The translations under genes and the position numbers were made by a program. Positions 1-7,543 of a stretch of DNA of 17,983 nucleotides are shown in pieces (within the stretch, counting starts at the first letter, position 1; the number at the start of each line of letters is the position of its first letter). The stretch comes from Syntrophobacterales bacterium (GTDB taxonomy: Bacteria; Desulfobacterota; Syntrophorhabdia; Syntrophorhabdales; WCHB1-27). The DNA is taken from assembly GCA_017881765.1 (NCBI GenBank), contig JADGQN010000045.1, forward strand, positions 1 through 17,983, written 5' to 3'. The notes beneath the pieces are model-generated. The model was not told where the DNA came from, ran no database searches, and saw only the letters and a program-made list of their open reading frames with translations.

Positions 1-345
1 GCGGGGGGCTGGGATTTTCTGATGAGTCATGGAGTCCTTCCGCGATACAATTTGTGGACCACAGAAGCAGGCTCTGCGTTCGCTGATCAGGAATCGCCTC
101 CTCTCGAATACTTCATCGAGATACAGAAGGCATATGCGGAACTACGGTGGAAGCATAAGTTCGACCCGCCTTTCCCGGCCACCCACAGCCGTTACCAGTA
201 TTCACTCAACTGCCTCCATGACTTCGAGTACTATCATGGGACAGGCACCATGTCGAAACAGAACCTGGACGCCAGGCTTGGAGTGAGTGCGGGCGAAAAG
301 GGTGGGTGTGAAGACGAGGAAGGCTATACCCTATCGTGGAGGTAA
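1..345 (+). CDS. C-terminal end of an unrecognised protein (5' partial)
   Basis: The frame is open from the first base of the window to a TAA at 343-345, giving at least 114 codons. An internal ATG at 22 has no convincing ribosome binding site, so I read this as the end of a longer gene that starts upstream. The visible part is soluble, rich in aromatic residues, histidine and acidic residues, with no membrane segment and no motif I recognise. It ends in an acidic, Gly-rich tail. Codon use looks coding and matches the next gene. The stop codon overlaps the GGAGGT ribosome binding site (338-343) of the MmgE/PrpD gene, and only 3 bp separate the two frames, so the two are very likely co-translated and functionally linked. 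I assign no function. Confidence 0.6.
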   Translation, partial: AGGWDFLMSHGVLPRYNLWTTEAGSAFADQESPPLEYFIEIQKAYAELRWKHKFDPPFPATHSRYQYSLNCLHDFEYYHGTGTMSKQNLDARLGVSAGEKGGCEDEEGYTLSWR

Positions 346-348
346 GGC

Positions 349-1737
349 GTGGAGACTGAACTGAGGCTTGCGCGGTACGCGACAGACACAGCATACGAAG
401 ACTTGCCCGAGAAGCCGATCGCGATTGCAAAAGAGGTCATACTGGCGGTGTTGGGAACCACCATAGCGGGCGCTGACGCCGAGGGTTGTGAGGCGCTCGT
501 GCGCCAGGTCCGGCAGTGGGGTGGAAGGAAAGAAGCAACTATTCTCATGCATGGGGGTAAGGTGCCGGCTTATAATGCGGCCCTTGTAAATAGCGCCATG
601 GCTCGTGCCCTCGATTTCTGCGATGGCATGGTGCCGGGGATGCACGTCGGTTCCTCCTCTATTCCCACCGCCCTGGCTGCAGCGGAACTGGCAGGGGGCT
701 GCAACGGCAAGGAGTTTCTTACCGCCCTTGTCGTGGGCACGGAGATAGCATCGAGGCTGAATGCTGTTTCCGTTTACGACGGTTTTGACCCGACGGGTGT
801 CTGCACTATCTTTGGTGCCGCTGCTATCGCGGGCAGGATACTCCATCTCGACACAAAACAGATGGTGGACGCCCTGGCCCTGGCTTTCAATAAGGCCGGT
901 GGGAGCATGCAGAGTAATATAGACGGCTCCCTCGCGGTCAGGGTGATCCAGGGGTTTGTTTCTCAATCAGGGATCATTTCCGCTCAGCTCGCGCAGGACG
1001 GCATCACCGGCCCCAAAAATTTTCTGGAAGGCATTTACGGTTACTTTCACCTTTATGCAAAAGACAAGTACGACACACAAACGGTCACAGGAGCACTGGG
1101 GGAGCGGTTTGAGATGGAGAAGACCCTATTCAAGCGGTATCCCAGCTGCGGCGGAACGCTCGCGCCAACCGATGCTGTTCTTACTTTGGTTAACGAGAAG
1201 AAGTTTGCAGCGGACCAGATTGCAAGGATTGATGTCAAGGTTTCACCTCATGTCCATAAGCTGGTGGGCGGGCTCTTTGAGGTTGGAGAAAATCCCAAAG
1301 TGAACGCCCAGTTTAATATCCAGTATTGCGTGGCAAATGCCCTGCTGAGAAAAAGTTCCAGGTTGCGCCATTTCGACGAAGCCGACATCAGGGATCCAAG
1401 GATCACGGAACTGGTCAAGGTTATCCATGTCACTCCCGAGCCAAGCCTCGATGATCCCGCGAGTGCTAAGTTCTCTATTGCCGCTCACGTGAAGGTGACT
1501 ACAAAGGGAGGCGATGTTTACGACACCAAATCGGCTGATATACCCCGGGGTCATCCGGGCAATCCTTTGACCCGGGAAGAACACCTGGAGCGCTTCCGCG
1601 ATTGTCTCGACTATGCGGATCACCCCCCGGCAGCGAAGAGTATAGAAAAACTGCTCTCGATGGTGAATCGGCTCGAGGAAGTTGAAGATGTACGCAGTCT
1701 CATACCTTTGCTCCTCGTGAAGCGGAGACGGAGGTGA
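349..1737 (+). CDS. MmgE/PrpD family protein (2-methylcitrate dehydratase-like)
   Basis: A 462-residue protein of full length for the family, starting with GTG at 349, 5 nt after a perfect GGAGGT. The MmgE/PrpD family includes 2-methylcitrate dehydratase, cis-aconitate decarboxylase and iminodisuccinate epimerase, all acting on tri- or dicarboxylic acids in the cytoplasm. Family hallmarks visible are the helical segment ending in ALDFCD (residues 87-92) followed by H99, the ITGP..LEG segment near 219-228, and the RYPSCGGT block at 263-270. Several positions that are Lys or His in the characterised enzymes differ: V197 and I200 in the VRVIQG motif, and L271 after CGGT. It therefore belongs to a divergent subfamily and the reaction should not be taken as 2-methylcitrate dehydration. 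Its place next to a TRAP transporter and a UbiD enzyme suggests a role in catabolism of an imported organic acid. Confidence 0.85.
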   Translation: METELRLARYATDTAYEDLPEKPIAIAKEVILAVLGTTIAGADAEGCEALVRQVRQWGGRKEATILMHGGKVPAYNAALVNSAMARALDFCDGMVPGMHVGSSSIPTALAAAELAGGCNGKEFLTALVVGTEIASRLNAVSVYDGFDPTGVCTIFGAAAIAGRILHLDTKQMVDALALAFNKAGGSMQSNIDGSLAVRVIQGFVSQSGIISAQLAQDGITGPKNFLEGIYGYFHLYAKDKYDTQTVTGALGERFEMEKTLFKRYPSCGGTLAPTDAVLTLVNEKKFAADQIARIDVKVSPHVHKLVGGLFEVGENPKVNAQFNIQYCVANALLRKSSRLRHFDEADIRDPRITELVKVIHVTPEPSLDDPASAKFSIAAHVKVTTKGGDVYDTKSADIPRGHPGNPLTREEHLERFRDCLDYADHPPAAKSIEKLLSMVNRLEEVEDVRSLIPLLLVKRRRR

Positions 1738-1749
1738 GTCAGAGGAGAA

Positions 1750-1885
1750 ATTCCAAATCTCAAGTCCTGATGTTCAAACAATATTCAATGACTGAATCAC
1801 CCAAGCAGGGACGGTTCCCTGGGGTTCCCATTTGGCGTTTGAACATTTGACATTGTTTGGGATTTGGTGCATAGAATTTGGGAAT
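1750..1885 (+). repeat. Imperfect palindromic (REP-like) intergenic element
   Basis: The 214-bp gap between the MmgE/PrpD and dctP genes is mostly a large imperfect dyad. A perfect 10-bp inverted pair, ATGTTCAAAC (1770-1779) and GTTTGAACAT (1837-1846), is flanked by partly matching arms: CCAAATC at 1753-1759 against GATTTGG at 1861-1867, plus AATTTGGGAAT near 1875-1885. A small hairpin, AGGGA-CGGT-TCCCT (1807-1820), lies at the apex. The low-complexity TTTGG/CCAAA wording resembles repetitive intergenic elements I recall from deltaproteobacterial genomes. A TTGACA at 1847-1852 with TAGAAT at 1872-1877 is a possible promoter for dctP, but the 19-bp spacing is poor. Confidence 0.5.
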
Positions 1886-1951
1886 CTACGCCCGGAGCAT
1901 AGGGCAGGTGCCGCGTGGGGCGGTAACCGAAATCAAAAGGAGGGAAAAGTT

Positions 1952-2968
1952 ATGAGAAAAATGGCCGCACTAATTGCAGCAGTCGCGTTCCTGACAGCAG
2001 TGCCTTTTCTCGGTGTCAGCAAGGGAGCCCCTATCGAACTGAAGATCTCGCATCACGGTGCATCCGTGAGCAAGAACCAGGAAATCATGAAGGCCGGGGC
2101 GGATTGGATAGAAAAGCGGTTCGGAGATAGAATCAAGGTTACAATCTATCCTTCTCAGACTTTATTGAATGCGGCAAACGCATTCGATGGGACGGCAAAC
2201 GGCATCGCCGACATCTCCCTTGTCATTCCCGGCTGGACCCAGGGTCGGTTTCCCAAGAGTGAGGTTCTGGACCTTCCTCCGGCTATCCCTTCCGCCGTGG
2301 ACGCCACCAATGTCTATTATGAGTTCTACAAAAAATTTCTTACGGACGAATGGAAGGCAGTCAAGGTTCTCGGGGTCCACGTTCAGGTGCCGCAGAGCAT
2401 CCACACCAAGAGGAAGCCGATAAGGACCTTACAGGATATGAAAGGAGAAAAGTTCAGGATCTACGGCATTGGCAAGGATATCATGAACGCATTCGGCGGC
2501 ATTCCTGTAGCCATGCCCATGCCTGAGGCCTACGAAGCGATACGGCAGGGGATAGTCTCGGGCATCATGGTCCCCTTCGCGGAAATGAAGTCGTATCGCC
2601 TGATAGATGTCTGCTTTTATCATACACAGGCAGACATCATGGCCTCACCGTTCTTCATCGTGATGAACCTGAAAAAATATAATGCGCTCCCCGCGGATAT
2701 AAAGAAGGCCTTTGACGAAGAGCTCCCCCCTTACTGGAACAGCGAGGCGGGTAAGATATGGAACCGCGAAGAACAGACAGGCATAGAGGAGGTAAAGAAA
2801 ACGGCAGGACATGAGTTTATCACCCTCTCGGCAGCCGACCGGAAATTATGGAACGAAAGAGCAAAAACGATAAACGGCCCATGGGCGCAAGCCTTGGAGG
2901 CCAAAGGTCTGCCCGGTAAGATGCTCATCGCGGAAAAATATAAGGCTATCGAGAAATACCTCAGGTAA
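1952..2968 (+). CDS. dctP: TRAP transporter substrate-binding protein DctP
   Basis: A 338-residue periplasmic solute receptor of a tripartite ATP-independent periplasmic transporter. I chose the ATG at 1952 because it follows AAAAGGAGGG (1936-1944) and begins a typical signal peptide: basic MRK, a hydrophobic core to about residue 20, and a likely cleavage near GVSKGA. An upstream in-frame ATG at 1832 would place 40 non-signal residues in front and lies inside the palindromic repeat. The mature domain shows the DctP pattern: an N-terminal LKISHHG strand, the KFRIYG segment, then PMPEAYEAIRQGIVSG, matching the family region where Arg and neighbouring residues hold the carboxylate of the ligand. 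It delivers substrate to the DctQM permease encoded directly downstream. The ligand is unknown but is typically an organic acid. The family call is firm. Confidence 0.93.
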   Translation: MRKMAALIAAVAFLTAVPFLGVSKGAPIELKISHHGASVSKNQEIMKAGADWIEKRFGDRIKVTIYPSQTLLNAANAFDGTANGIADISLVIPGWTQGRFPKSEVLDLPPAIPSAVDATNVYYEFYKKFLTDEWKAVKVLGVHVQVPQSIHTKRKPIRTLQDMKGEKFRIYGIGKDIMNAFGGIPVAMPMPEAYEAIRQGIVSGIMVPFAEMKSYRLIDVCFYHTQADIMASPFFIVMNLKKYNALPADIKKAFDEELPPYWNSEAGKIWNREEQTGIEEVKKTAGHEFITLSAADRKLWNERAKTINGPWAQALEAKGLPGKMLIAEKYKAIEKYLR

Positions 2969-2991
2969 CGATCAGCTCTCCTTACGCGCTA

Positions 2992-3021
2992 GGACACAGG
3001 ATACCCGCGCAGCAGGTGTCC
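2992..3021 (+). repeat. Inverted repeat between dctP and dctQ
   Basis: GGACAC (2992-2997) and GTGTCC (3016-3021) can form a 6-bp stem with an 18-nt loop in the 76-bp dctP-dctQ spacer. No T-run follows, so it is not a clear terminator. A stem here could stabilise the dctP part of the message, which is usually needed in excess over the permease. The stem is short and could be chance. Confidence 0.25.
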
Positions 3022-3044
3022 CGGAAATAGGAAAGGAGCGACAT

Positions 3045-3530
3045 ATGAATAGAATCTTCGCCGCGACAAAGACGTTGAGCCAATACATGTACTGGATTTC
3101 CGGTGTGGCCCTTGCGTGCCTCATGCTTCTCACGGTGTCGGACGTCGTCTTGAGGATCTTTAACAGGCCGATTACGGGTGTCTATGACTTGACCATGATG
3201 CTGGGAGGCGTGATCATCGGCCTTGCAATACCGTTATCGACGTGGAAAGGCTCGCATGTCTACATGGGATTTTTCATAGAAGCAGTCCCGCCCAACTGGA
3301 GGAAAGCCGTGTTGCCCGTCACACATGGCCTGGGGATATTTCTTTTTCTTCTGCTCGGCTGGAGACTCATGATGTACGGGATCAGGCTATATCAGCAGGG
3401 CGAGGTCTCTTTAACCATACACATACCTCTCTATCCGGTGGTATTCAGCGTCGGGATATCCTGCTTACTAAGTTCCCTGGTTGTTTTGGAACAGTTGCTG
3501 GCTGTTTTTGGCAAGGAGGAAAAAGCATGA
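3045..3530 (+). CDS. dctQ: TRAP transporter small permease DctQ
   Basis: A 161-residue integral membrane protein, the usual size for DctQ, with about four hydrophobic segments (roughly 17-37, 48-65, 88-110 and 127-152). The region LTVSDVVLRIFNRPITGVYD at about 28-47 is typical of the family. The ATG at 3045 follows AAAGGAG (3032-3038) at good spacing. DctQ is thought to scaffold the large permease and dock the periplasmic receptor. The stop TGA (3528-3530) overlaps the dctM start in an ATGA, so the two subunits are translationally coupled in the usual TRAP gene order P-Q-M. Confidence 0.92.
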   Translation: MNRIFAATKTLSQYMYWISGVALACLMLLTVSDVVLRIFNRPITGVYDLTMMLGGVIIGLAIPLSTWKGSHVYMGFFIEAVPPNWRKAVLPVTHGLGIFLFLLLGWRLMMYGIRLYQQGEVSLTIHIPLYPVVFSVGISCLLSSLVVLEQLLAVFGKEEKA

Positions 3531-4828
3531 GTCTCGGGATCATCGCCCTCATAGCCGTCATACTATTGTTTGTGTTATTCACGATAGGTGTGCCGGTCGG
3601 ATTCTCCATGGCCATAATCGGTTTCTTCGGGTTTGCGTACGTCGTGGATCTCTCAGCCGCTTTGAACCTTGTGGGGATAGATATTTACAACACCTTTGCC
3701 AACTACGGTTTCACGGTAGTGCCTCTCTTTATTCTCATGGGGCAGATAGGCGCGAACGCGGGCATTGCGAAGCGGCTTTATGACACTTCGTACAAATTCA
3801 TGGGGCACATACCGGGCGGTCTCGCCTTAGCCACCGTATTCGGATCGGTATTATTCAAGGCGGTCTGCGGCTCCACCCCCGCCACGTCCGCCACGTTCGC
3901 CACGGTAGCCATTCCCGAGATGGACAGGTACCATTACGACAGAAGGCTTTCCTGCGGGACCGTTGCCACGGTAGGAACTCTCGGAAATCTGCTGCCGCCA
4001 AGCGTAGCTATGATTATCTACGGGATCATCACCGAACAATCTATCGGGAGACTATTTCTGGCAGGTGTGATCCCCGGTTTACTTGTTGCTCTCTCTTTTT
4101 TCTTAACCATACTCGCTTGGTGCAGGATAAGCCCTGCGATAGGCCCTAAAGGGGAGCGCTCTGACTGGAAAGCGAGACTTAGTTCGCTCCCCTCAATACT
4201 CCCGATCCTCATAATTTTTGTACTCGTGGTGGGTACGTTGATGGCAGGCTATTTTACGCCGACCGAGGCAGGAAGCGTTGGCACGTTTGCGGTGCTCGTG
4301 TTTTCACTGATCAAGAGAGATATTAACTTCAAGGGGTTTGTTAAATCGATCTTATCGTCTCTCGATGCCGCCTGTATGATACTGGTGCTGATTGCCGGTG
4401 CAACGGTCCTTGGTCATTTTTTTGCGGTCACAAAGATCCCCTTCTTTGTTGCCGGCTGGCTGGGCAATCTTCCTCTGTCCAAAGAGCTGATCATGGTCAT
4501 TATCATGCTGGTATATCTGATCGGCGGTTCATTCATCGACGATATAGCGTTTGTCATCCTGATCACGCCAATCCTTCTGCCCGTGGTCACTAAACTTGGC
4601 TTTGACCCCATCTGGTACGGGGTCATGGTGATGGTTACGCTGATGATAGGTGTCGTCATTCCTCCGGTCGCAATAAACGTGTTCATAGTCTCGTCAATAG
4701 TAAAGGTGCCCCAAGGGACGGTATACGCCGGGGTCTATCCTTACCTTATTGGGTTATCCATCTGTGCGGTTATCCTACTCTTCTTTCCCCAGATCTCGCT
4801 CTGGCTCCCAAATCTACTGATGAAGTAA
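3527..4828 (+). CDS. dctM: TRAP transporter large permease DctM
   Basis: A 433-residue polytopic inner-membrane protein that forms the ion-coupled transport channel, probably Na+-driven as in characterised TRAP systems. The ATG at 3527 sits 6 nt after AAGGAGGA (3513-3520) and overlaps the dctQ stop. The frame stays open back to 3242, but that stretch lies inside dctQ and reads as non-membrane shadow sequence, so I excluded it. Family features include the early GVPVGFSMAIIGFFGFAY region, PLFILMGQI, the conserved GSTPATSATFATVAIPEM block and GTLGNLLPPS, where most homologues have a hydrophobic residue in place of this Asn. A second pair of similar elements sits in the C-terminal half (PTEAGSVG, IPPVAINVF), matching the internal two-fold repeat of the family. 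It ends 13 bp before the UbiD gene. Confidence 0.94.
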   Translation: MSLGIIALIAVILLFVLFTIGVPVGFSMAIIGFFGFAYVVDLSAALNLVGIDIYNTFANYGFTVVPLFILMGQIGANAGIAKRLYDTSYKFMGHIPGGLALATVFGSVLFKAVCGSTPATSATFATVAIPEMDRYHYDRRLSCGTVATVGTLGNLLPPSVAMIIYGIITEQSIGRLFLAGVIPGLLVALSFFLTILAWCRISPAIGPKGERSDWKARLSSLPSILPILIIFVLVVGTLMAGYFTPTEAGSVGTFAVLVFSLIKRDINFKGFVKSILSSLDAACMILVLIAGATVLGHFFAVTKIPFFVAGWLGNLPLSKELIMVIIMLVYLIGGSFIDDIAFVILITPILLPVVTKLGFDPIWYGVMVMVTLMIGVVIPPVAINVFIVSSIVKVPQGTVYAGVYPYLIGLSICAVILLFFPQISLWLPNLLMK

Positions 4829-4841
4829 CAGGAGAAGTTAC

Positions 4842-6254
4842 ATGCCCTTTGATTCCTTGCGAGCGTTCCTGACGAGACTGGAGGCTGAGGGACAGCTCGT
4901 GCGCATCAAGGAGAAGGTCAAACCAGAGCCTGATATCCGCGCCGCCGCCTGCGCCGCGGCCAAGCTACAGGGAGGCCCTGCCCTGCTCTTTGAAAGAATT
5001 GAAGGTTATGGCGACAGGCAGGTCGCCATGAATGTCCACGGCTCTTTCTTAAACCACGCAATCATGCTCGATCTGCCGAAGGAGACCGGCCTCAAGGCCC
5101 AGTTCCATGAATTAGTCCGCCGTTTCGGAAGGTACCCGATTCCGGCTGAGCGGGTCAATGACGCGCCGCTCAAGGAGGTCATTCTCGACAAGAGCCCCAG
5201 CGTCTATAAGGAACTCCCCCTCTTCCGGGTCAACCCCATGGATGGCGGGTTCTATCTTTCCAAGGCGTGCGTGGTCTCCCGCGACCCGGAAACAGGCGCA
5301 AACCAGAACGTGGGCATGTACCGGATGCAGGTGAAGGACCATGACCGGATCGGCATTCAGGCCGCCGCGCAGCACGACATCGCCGTACATCTGCGCAAGG
5401 CCGAAGAGTTGAACGTGCCGCTGCGCGTGGCCATAGCCATTTCGAATGACCCGGTGACAAGTCTCGTGGCCGCAACCCCTCTTCGCCACGACGAGGACGA
5501 GTACGCTATGATGGGCGCTATACGGGGCGAACCCACGAAGGTCATCTCCTCCGAGCGAGGCAACCTTGACGTGCCGGCAGGGGCCGAAGTGATCATCGAG
5601 GGCGAGATCATTCCTCGCCAACGCTTTGTCGAAGGGCCTTTCGCCGAGTTCACCGGCTATTATTCGTCGAGCATGATCCAGGCAGAGGTGAAGGTGGACC
5701 TGATCACGCGCCGGCGCGATCCCATCATCTTTGAGAACCTCTATAGCGGGCTCCCGTGGACCGAGATCGATTACCTGCAGGCCTTGAACACGTGCGTTGC
5801 CCCTTTCAGGCAGATGAAAGAGGAGTTTCCCGAACTGGAGGCCATCAACGCCATGTACAGCCATGGCTACGGCACGATCATCTCATCGAAGATGCGCTTC
5901 GGGGGTTTTGGTAAGACCCTGGCCCTGCGCCTTCTCACCACGCCCCATGGGATCGTCTATCCGAAGTTTATCATCGTGGTTGATGATGATATCGACCCGT
6001 TCGACCTTCAGCAGGTGATGTGGGCAATCTCGGTCCGATTCCGGCCGGAGCGGGATCTGGTGCTCATCCCCAATGCCCCCGGTTCGACGGTTGATCCTGC
6101 TCATCTGGTGCGGGGAATAACGACCAAGATGATCATCGATGCAACACGGCCTGCGTTCCCGGACATCCCACTCGCGGATGCCTCTATCGTGGACGTGCCC
6201 CCGGAGACGCCATTCTGGATGGAAGAAATCCTGAAAAGGAAGAAAGAGTCGTAA
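4842..6254 (+). CDS. UbiD family decarboxylase (prenyl-FMN dependent)
   Basis: A 470-residue cytoplasmic (de)carboxylase of the UbiD family. These enzymes use prenylated FMN made by a UbiX partner to remove, or sometimes add, a carboxyl group on aromatic or alpha,beta-unsaturated acids. Residues matching the known active site by spacing are N156 and R161 in NVGMYRMQ, H178, E230 in RGEP, and the pair E264/E269 in EGPFAEF. These correspond to the metal/phosphate ligands and the Glu-Arg-Glu network of fungal Fdc1. The start is well placed: GGAG (4831-4834) with a 7-nt spacer. No ubiX gene lies in the window, so the cofactor must be made elsewhere. Position 13 bp after dctM suggests it acts on the imported acid. 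Substrate and direction (degradative or carboxylating) are not readable. Aromatic hydroxy-acid and unsaturated dicarboxylate substrates are both possible. Confidence 0.92.
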   Translation: MPFDSLRAFLTRLEAEGQLVRIKEKVKPEPDIRAAACAAAKLQGGPALLFERIEGYGDRQVAMNVHGSFLNHAIMLDLPKETGLKAQFHELVRRFGRYPIPAERVNDAPLKEVILDKSPSVYKELPLFRVNPMDGGFYLSKACVVSRDPETGANQNVGMYRMQVKDHDRIGIQAAAQHDIAVHLRKAEELNVPLRVAIAISNDPVTSLVAATPLRHDEDEYAMMGAIRGEPTKVISSERGNLDVPAGAEVIIEGEIIPRQRFVEGPFAEFTGYYSSSMIQAEVKVDLITRRRDPIIFENLYSGLPWTEIDYLQALNTCVAPFRQMKEEFPELEAINAMYSHGYGTIISSKMRFGGFGKTLALRLLTTPHGIVYPKFIIVVDDDIDPFDLQQVMWAISVRFRPERDLVLIPNAPGSTVDPAHLVRGITTKMIIDATRPAFPDIPLADASIVDVPPETPFWMEEILKRKKES

Positions 6255-6312
6255 TCTTCACTGCATATCGGACGCTCGCATGGTATGCGGATGAGACGTT
6301 CGAGGCTAACTG

Positions 6313-6437
6313 ATACCAAGTTACATTCAAAAATAGAGCGAGGCGCTCAAGTCGTGGCGAACGGAGGCGTACTCAAGTACGTCGGAGTGAGACAGGGCGC
6401 AGGCAACGAAGCTATATGAATGAAGGCAACTTGGTAT
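6313..6437 (+). repeat. 125-bp inverted-repeat element (MITE/REP-like)
   Basis: The 316-bp gap between the UbiD and LsrF-like genes contains a discrete element bounded by ATACCAAGTT (6313-6322) and its exact complement AACTTGGTAT (6428-6437). The match extends imperfectly inward (ACATTCA against TGAATG). A perfect central palindrome CGTACT-CA-AGTACG lies at 6368-6381. It has no ORF. I recall near-identical wording dispersed in intergenic regions of deltaproteobacteria. The rest of the gap holds a small palindrome TACCAATGGTA (6478-6488), no clear terminator and no strong promoter. The LsrF-like gene has its AAGGAG at 6556-6561. Confidence 0.55.
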
Positions 6438-6570
6438 GAAACATTTGCTTTTCAATTGCTCCTGAACCGTGCAATAATACCAATGGTAATCGCTGACAAT
6501 TTACGCTTTTTTGGGGAAATATAGTTGTTCGTAAGGATATAGATAAAAATAAAGAAAGGAGCTAATAACC

Positions 6571-7470
6571 ATGCCGGAAGTTGATGAATCAGAAAAGGAG
6601 AAACAGTTCTATACGGATATTCCTGCCAAGTGCGAAGCCTTCTTCCTCAAAGGTTGCAACTCCGTCGACTGGGGAATGAAGAATCGTCTGTCAAGAATAT
6701 TCGATCCCAAATCAGGCAAGACCGTTATGCTGGCCATTGACCATGGATATTTTCAGGGTCCGACTACAGGCCTGGAGCGCGTGGATGTCACTATCCTGCC
6801 GCTTTTACCCTATGCGGATACCTTGATGCTCACCCGGGGCATCCTGCGGACAATTATACCTCCCACGTTCGACAAGGGAATAGTGTTGAGGGCCAGCGGG
6901 GGACCCAGTATTTTAAGCGACCTCTCAAACGAGCAGATTGCCATAGATATAGATGAGGCCATTCGTTTGAACGTGGCGGCGATGGCTGTTCAGGTCTTTA
7001 TCGGCGGCAAAATGGAAACGCAATCGGTACACAACATGACTCGTCTTGTAGATTTGGGCAACCGCTATGGGATTCCCACCCTGGGCGTCACGGCGGTTGG
7101 CAAGGATATGGCCCGGGATGCCAAATACATGCGCTTGGCTGCGCGAATCATTGCTGAGCTCGGTGTGACGTACGTAAAAACCTATTATGTGCCAAAAGGA
7201 TTTGACACGGTAGCGGCCTCCTGTCCGGTACCAATCGTTATTGCAGGTGGCAAAAAGCTACCCGAGCTTGATGCGCTGACCATGGCTTACAATGCTATCC
7301 AGGAAGGAGCGGCCGGGGTAGATATGGGTCGCAATATTTTTCAATCTGAATCGCCCGTTGCCATGATTAAGGCAATAAGAAAGGTTGTCCACGAAGGAGA
7401 AAAGCCGAAAGCAGCTTATGACTTCTTTATGACGGAGAAGCATGAGGCCAAGCGAGGAAAGCGAGGATAG
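6571..7470 (+). CDS. LsrF-like class I aldolase/thiolase (DeoC/FbaB superfamily)
   Basis: A 299-residue TIM-barrel protein that closely follows E. coli LsrF, the 3-hydroxy-5-phosphonooxypentane-2,4-dione thiolase of autoinducer-2 breakdown. Shared blocks from my memory of LsrF include the N-terminal KGC..DWGM..RLSRIF, then DHGYFQGPTTGLER (57-70), LTRGILR, IVLRASG, GVTAVGKDM, KTYYV.KGF, VPIVIAGGKKLPE and GVDMGRNIFQS. The Schiff-base/catalytic Lys of LsrF falls at K203 here (VKTYYV), the same residue number. The start has AAGGAG 9 nt upstream, and the length matches the family. No lsrK, lsrG, lsrR or lsr transporter is present, so an AI-2 role is unsupported. The neighbour 128 bp downstream is a polyol-type zinc dehydrogenase, which suggests a sugar- or keto-phosphate pathway. 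Related DhnA-type aldolases are an alternative description. Confidence 0.87.
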   Translation: MPEVDESEKEKQFYTDIPAKCEAFFLKGCNSVDWGMKNRLSRIFDPKSGKTVMLAIDHGYFQGPTTGLERVDVTILPLLPYADTLMLTRGILRTIIPPTFDKGIVLRASGGPSILSDLSNEQIAIDIDEAIRLNVAAMAVQVFIGGKMETQSVHNMTRLVDLGNRYGIPTLGVTAVGKDMARDAKYMRLAARIIAELGVTYVKTYYVPKGFDTVAASCPVPIVIAGGKKLPELDALTMAYNAIQEGAAGVDMGRNIFQSESPVAMIKAIRKVVHEGEKPKAAYDFFMTEKHEAKRGKRG

Positions 7471-7514
7471 ATTTCAACATCCGCGGTGTTTCCCGGTGGG
7501 TGTTGAAATCTATC
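7466..7514 (+). terminator. Long perfect hairpin spanning the stop codon of the LsrF-like gene
   Basis: GATAGATTTCAACA (7466-7479) and TGTTGAAATCTATC (7501-7514) form a perfect 14-bp stem with a 21-nt loop. The left arm contains the TAG stop (7468-7470) of the upstream gene. There is no U-tract after the stem, so classical intrinsic termination is doubtful. It may be an mRNA-stabilising or processing structure, or the arm of an inserted repeat that supplied the stop codon and trimmed the end of the gene. Confidence 0.45.
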
Positions 7515-7543
7515 TAGCGAGCACCGTGAGCGAGAGGGGAAGG

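Noticed and set aside
1832..1951. N-terminal extension of DctP
   Set aside because: It would bury the signal peptide behind 40 residues encoded by a palindromic repeat. The ATG at 1952 has a good ribosome binding site.
3242..3526. N-terminal extension of DctM
   Set aside because: It overlaps dctQ in another frame. The ATG at 3527 has a strong ribosome binding site and gives the normal family length.
5112..5864. 250-codon minus-strand open frame
   Set aside because: It is antisense to the UbiD gene, whose product is clearly recognisable, and has no protein-like motif or start signal.
6571..7470. Reading the LsrF-like gene as evidence for autoinducer-2 signalling
   Set aside because: No lsrK, lsrR, lsrG or Lsr transporter gene is present, so only the enzyme family can be claimed.
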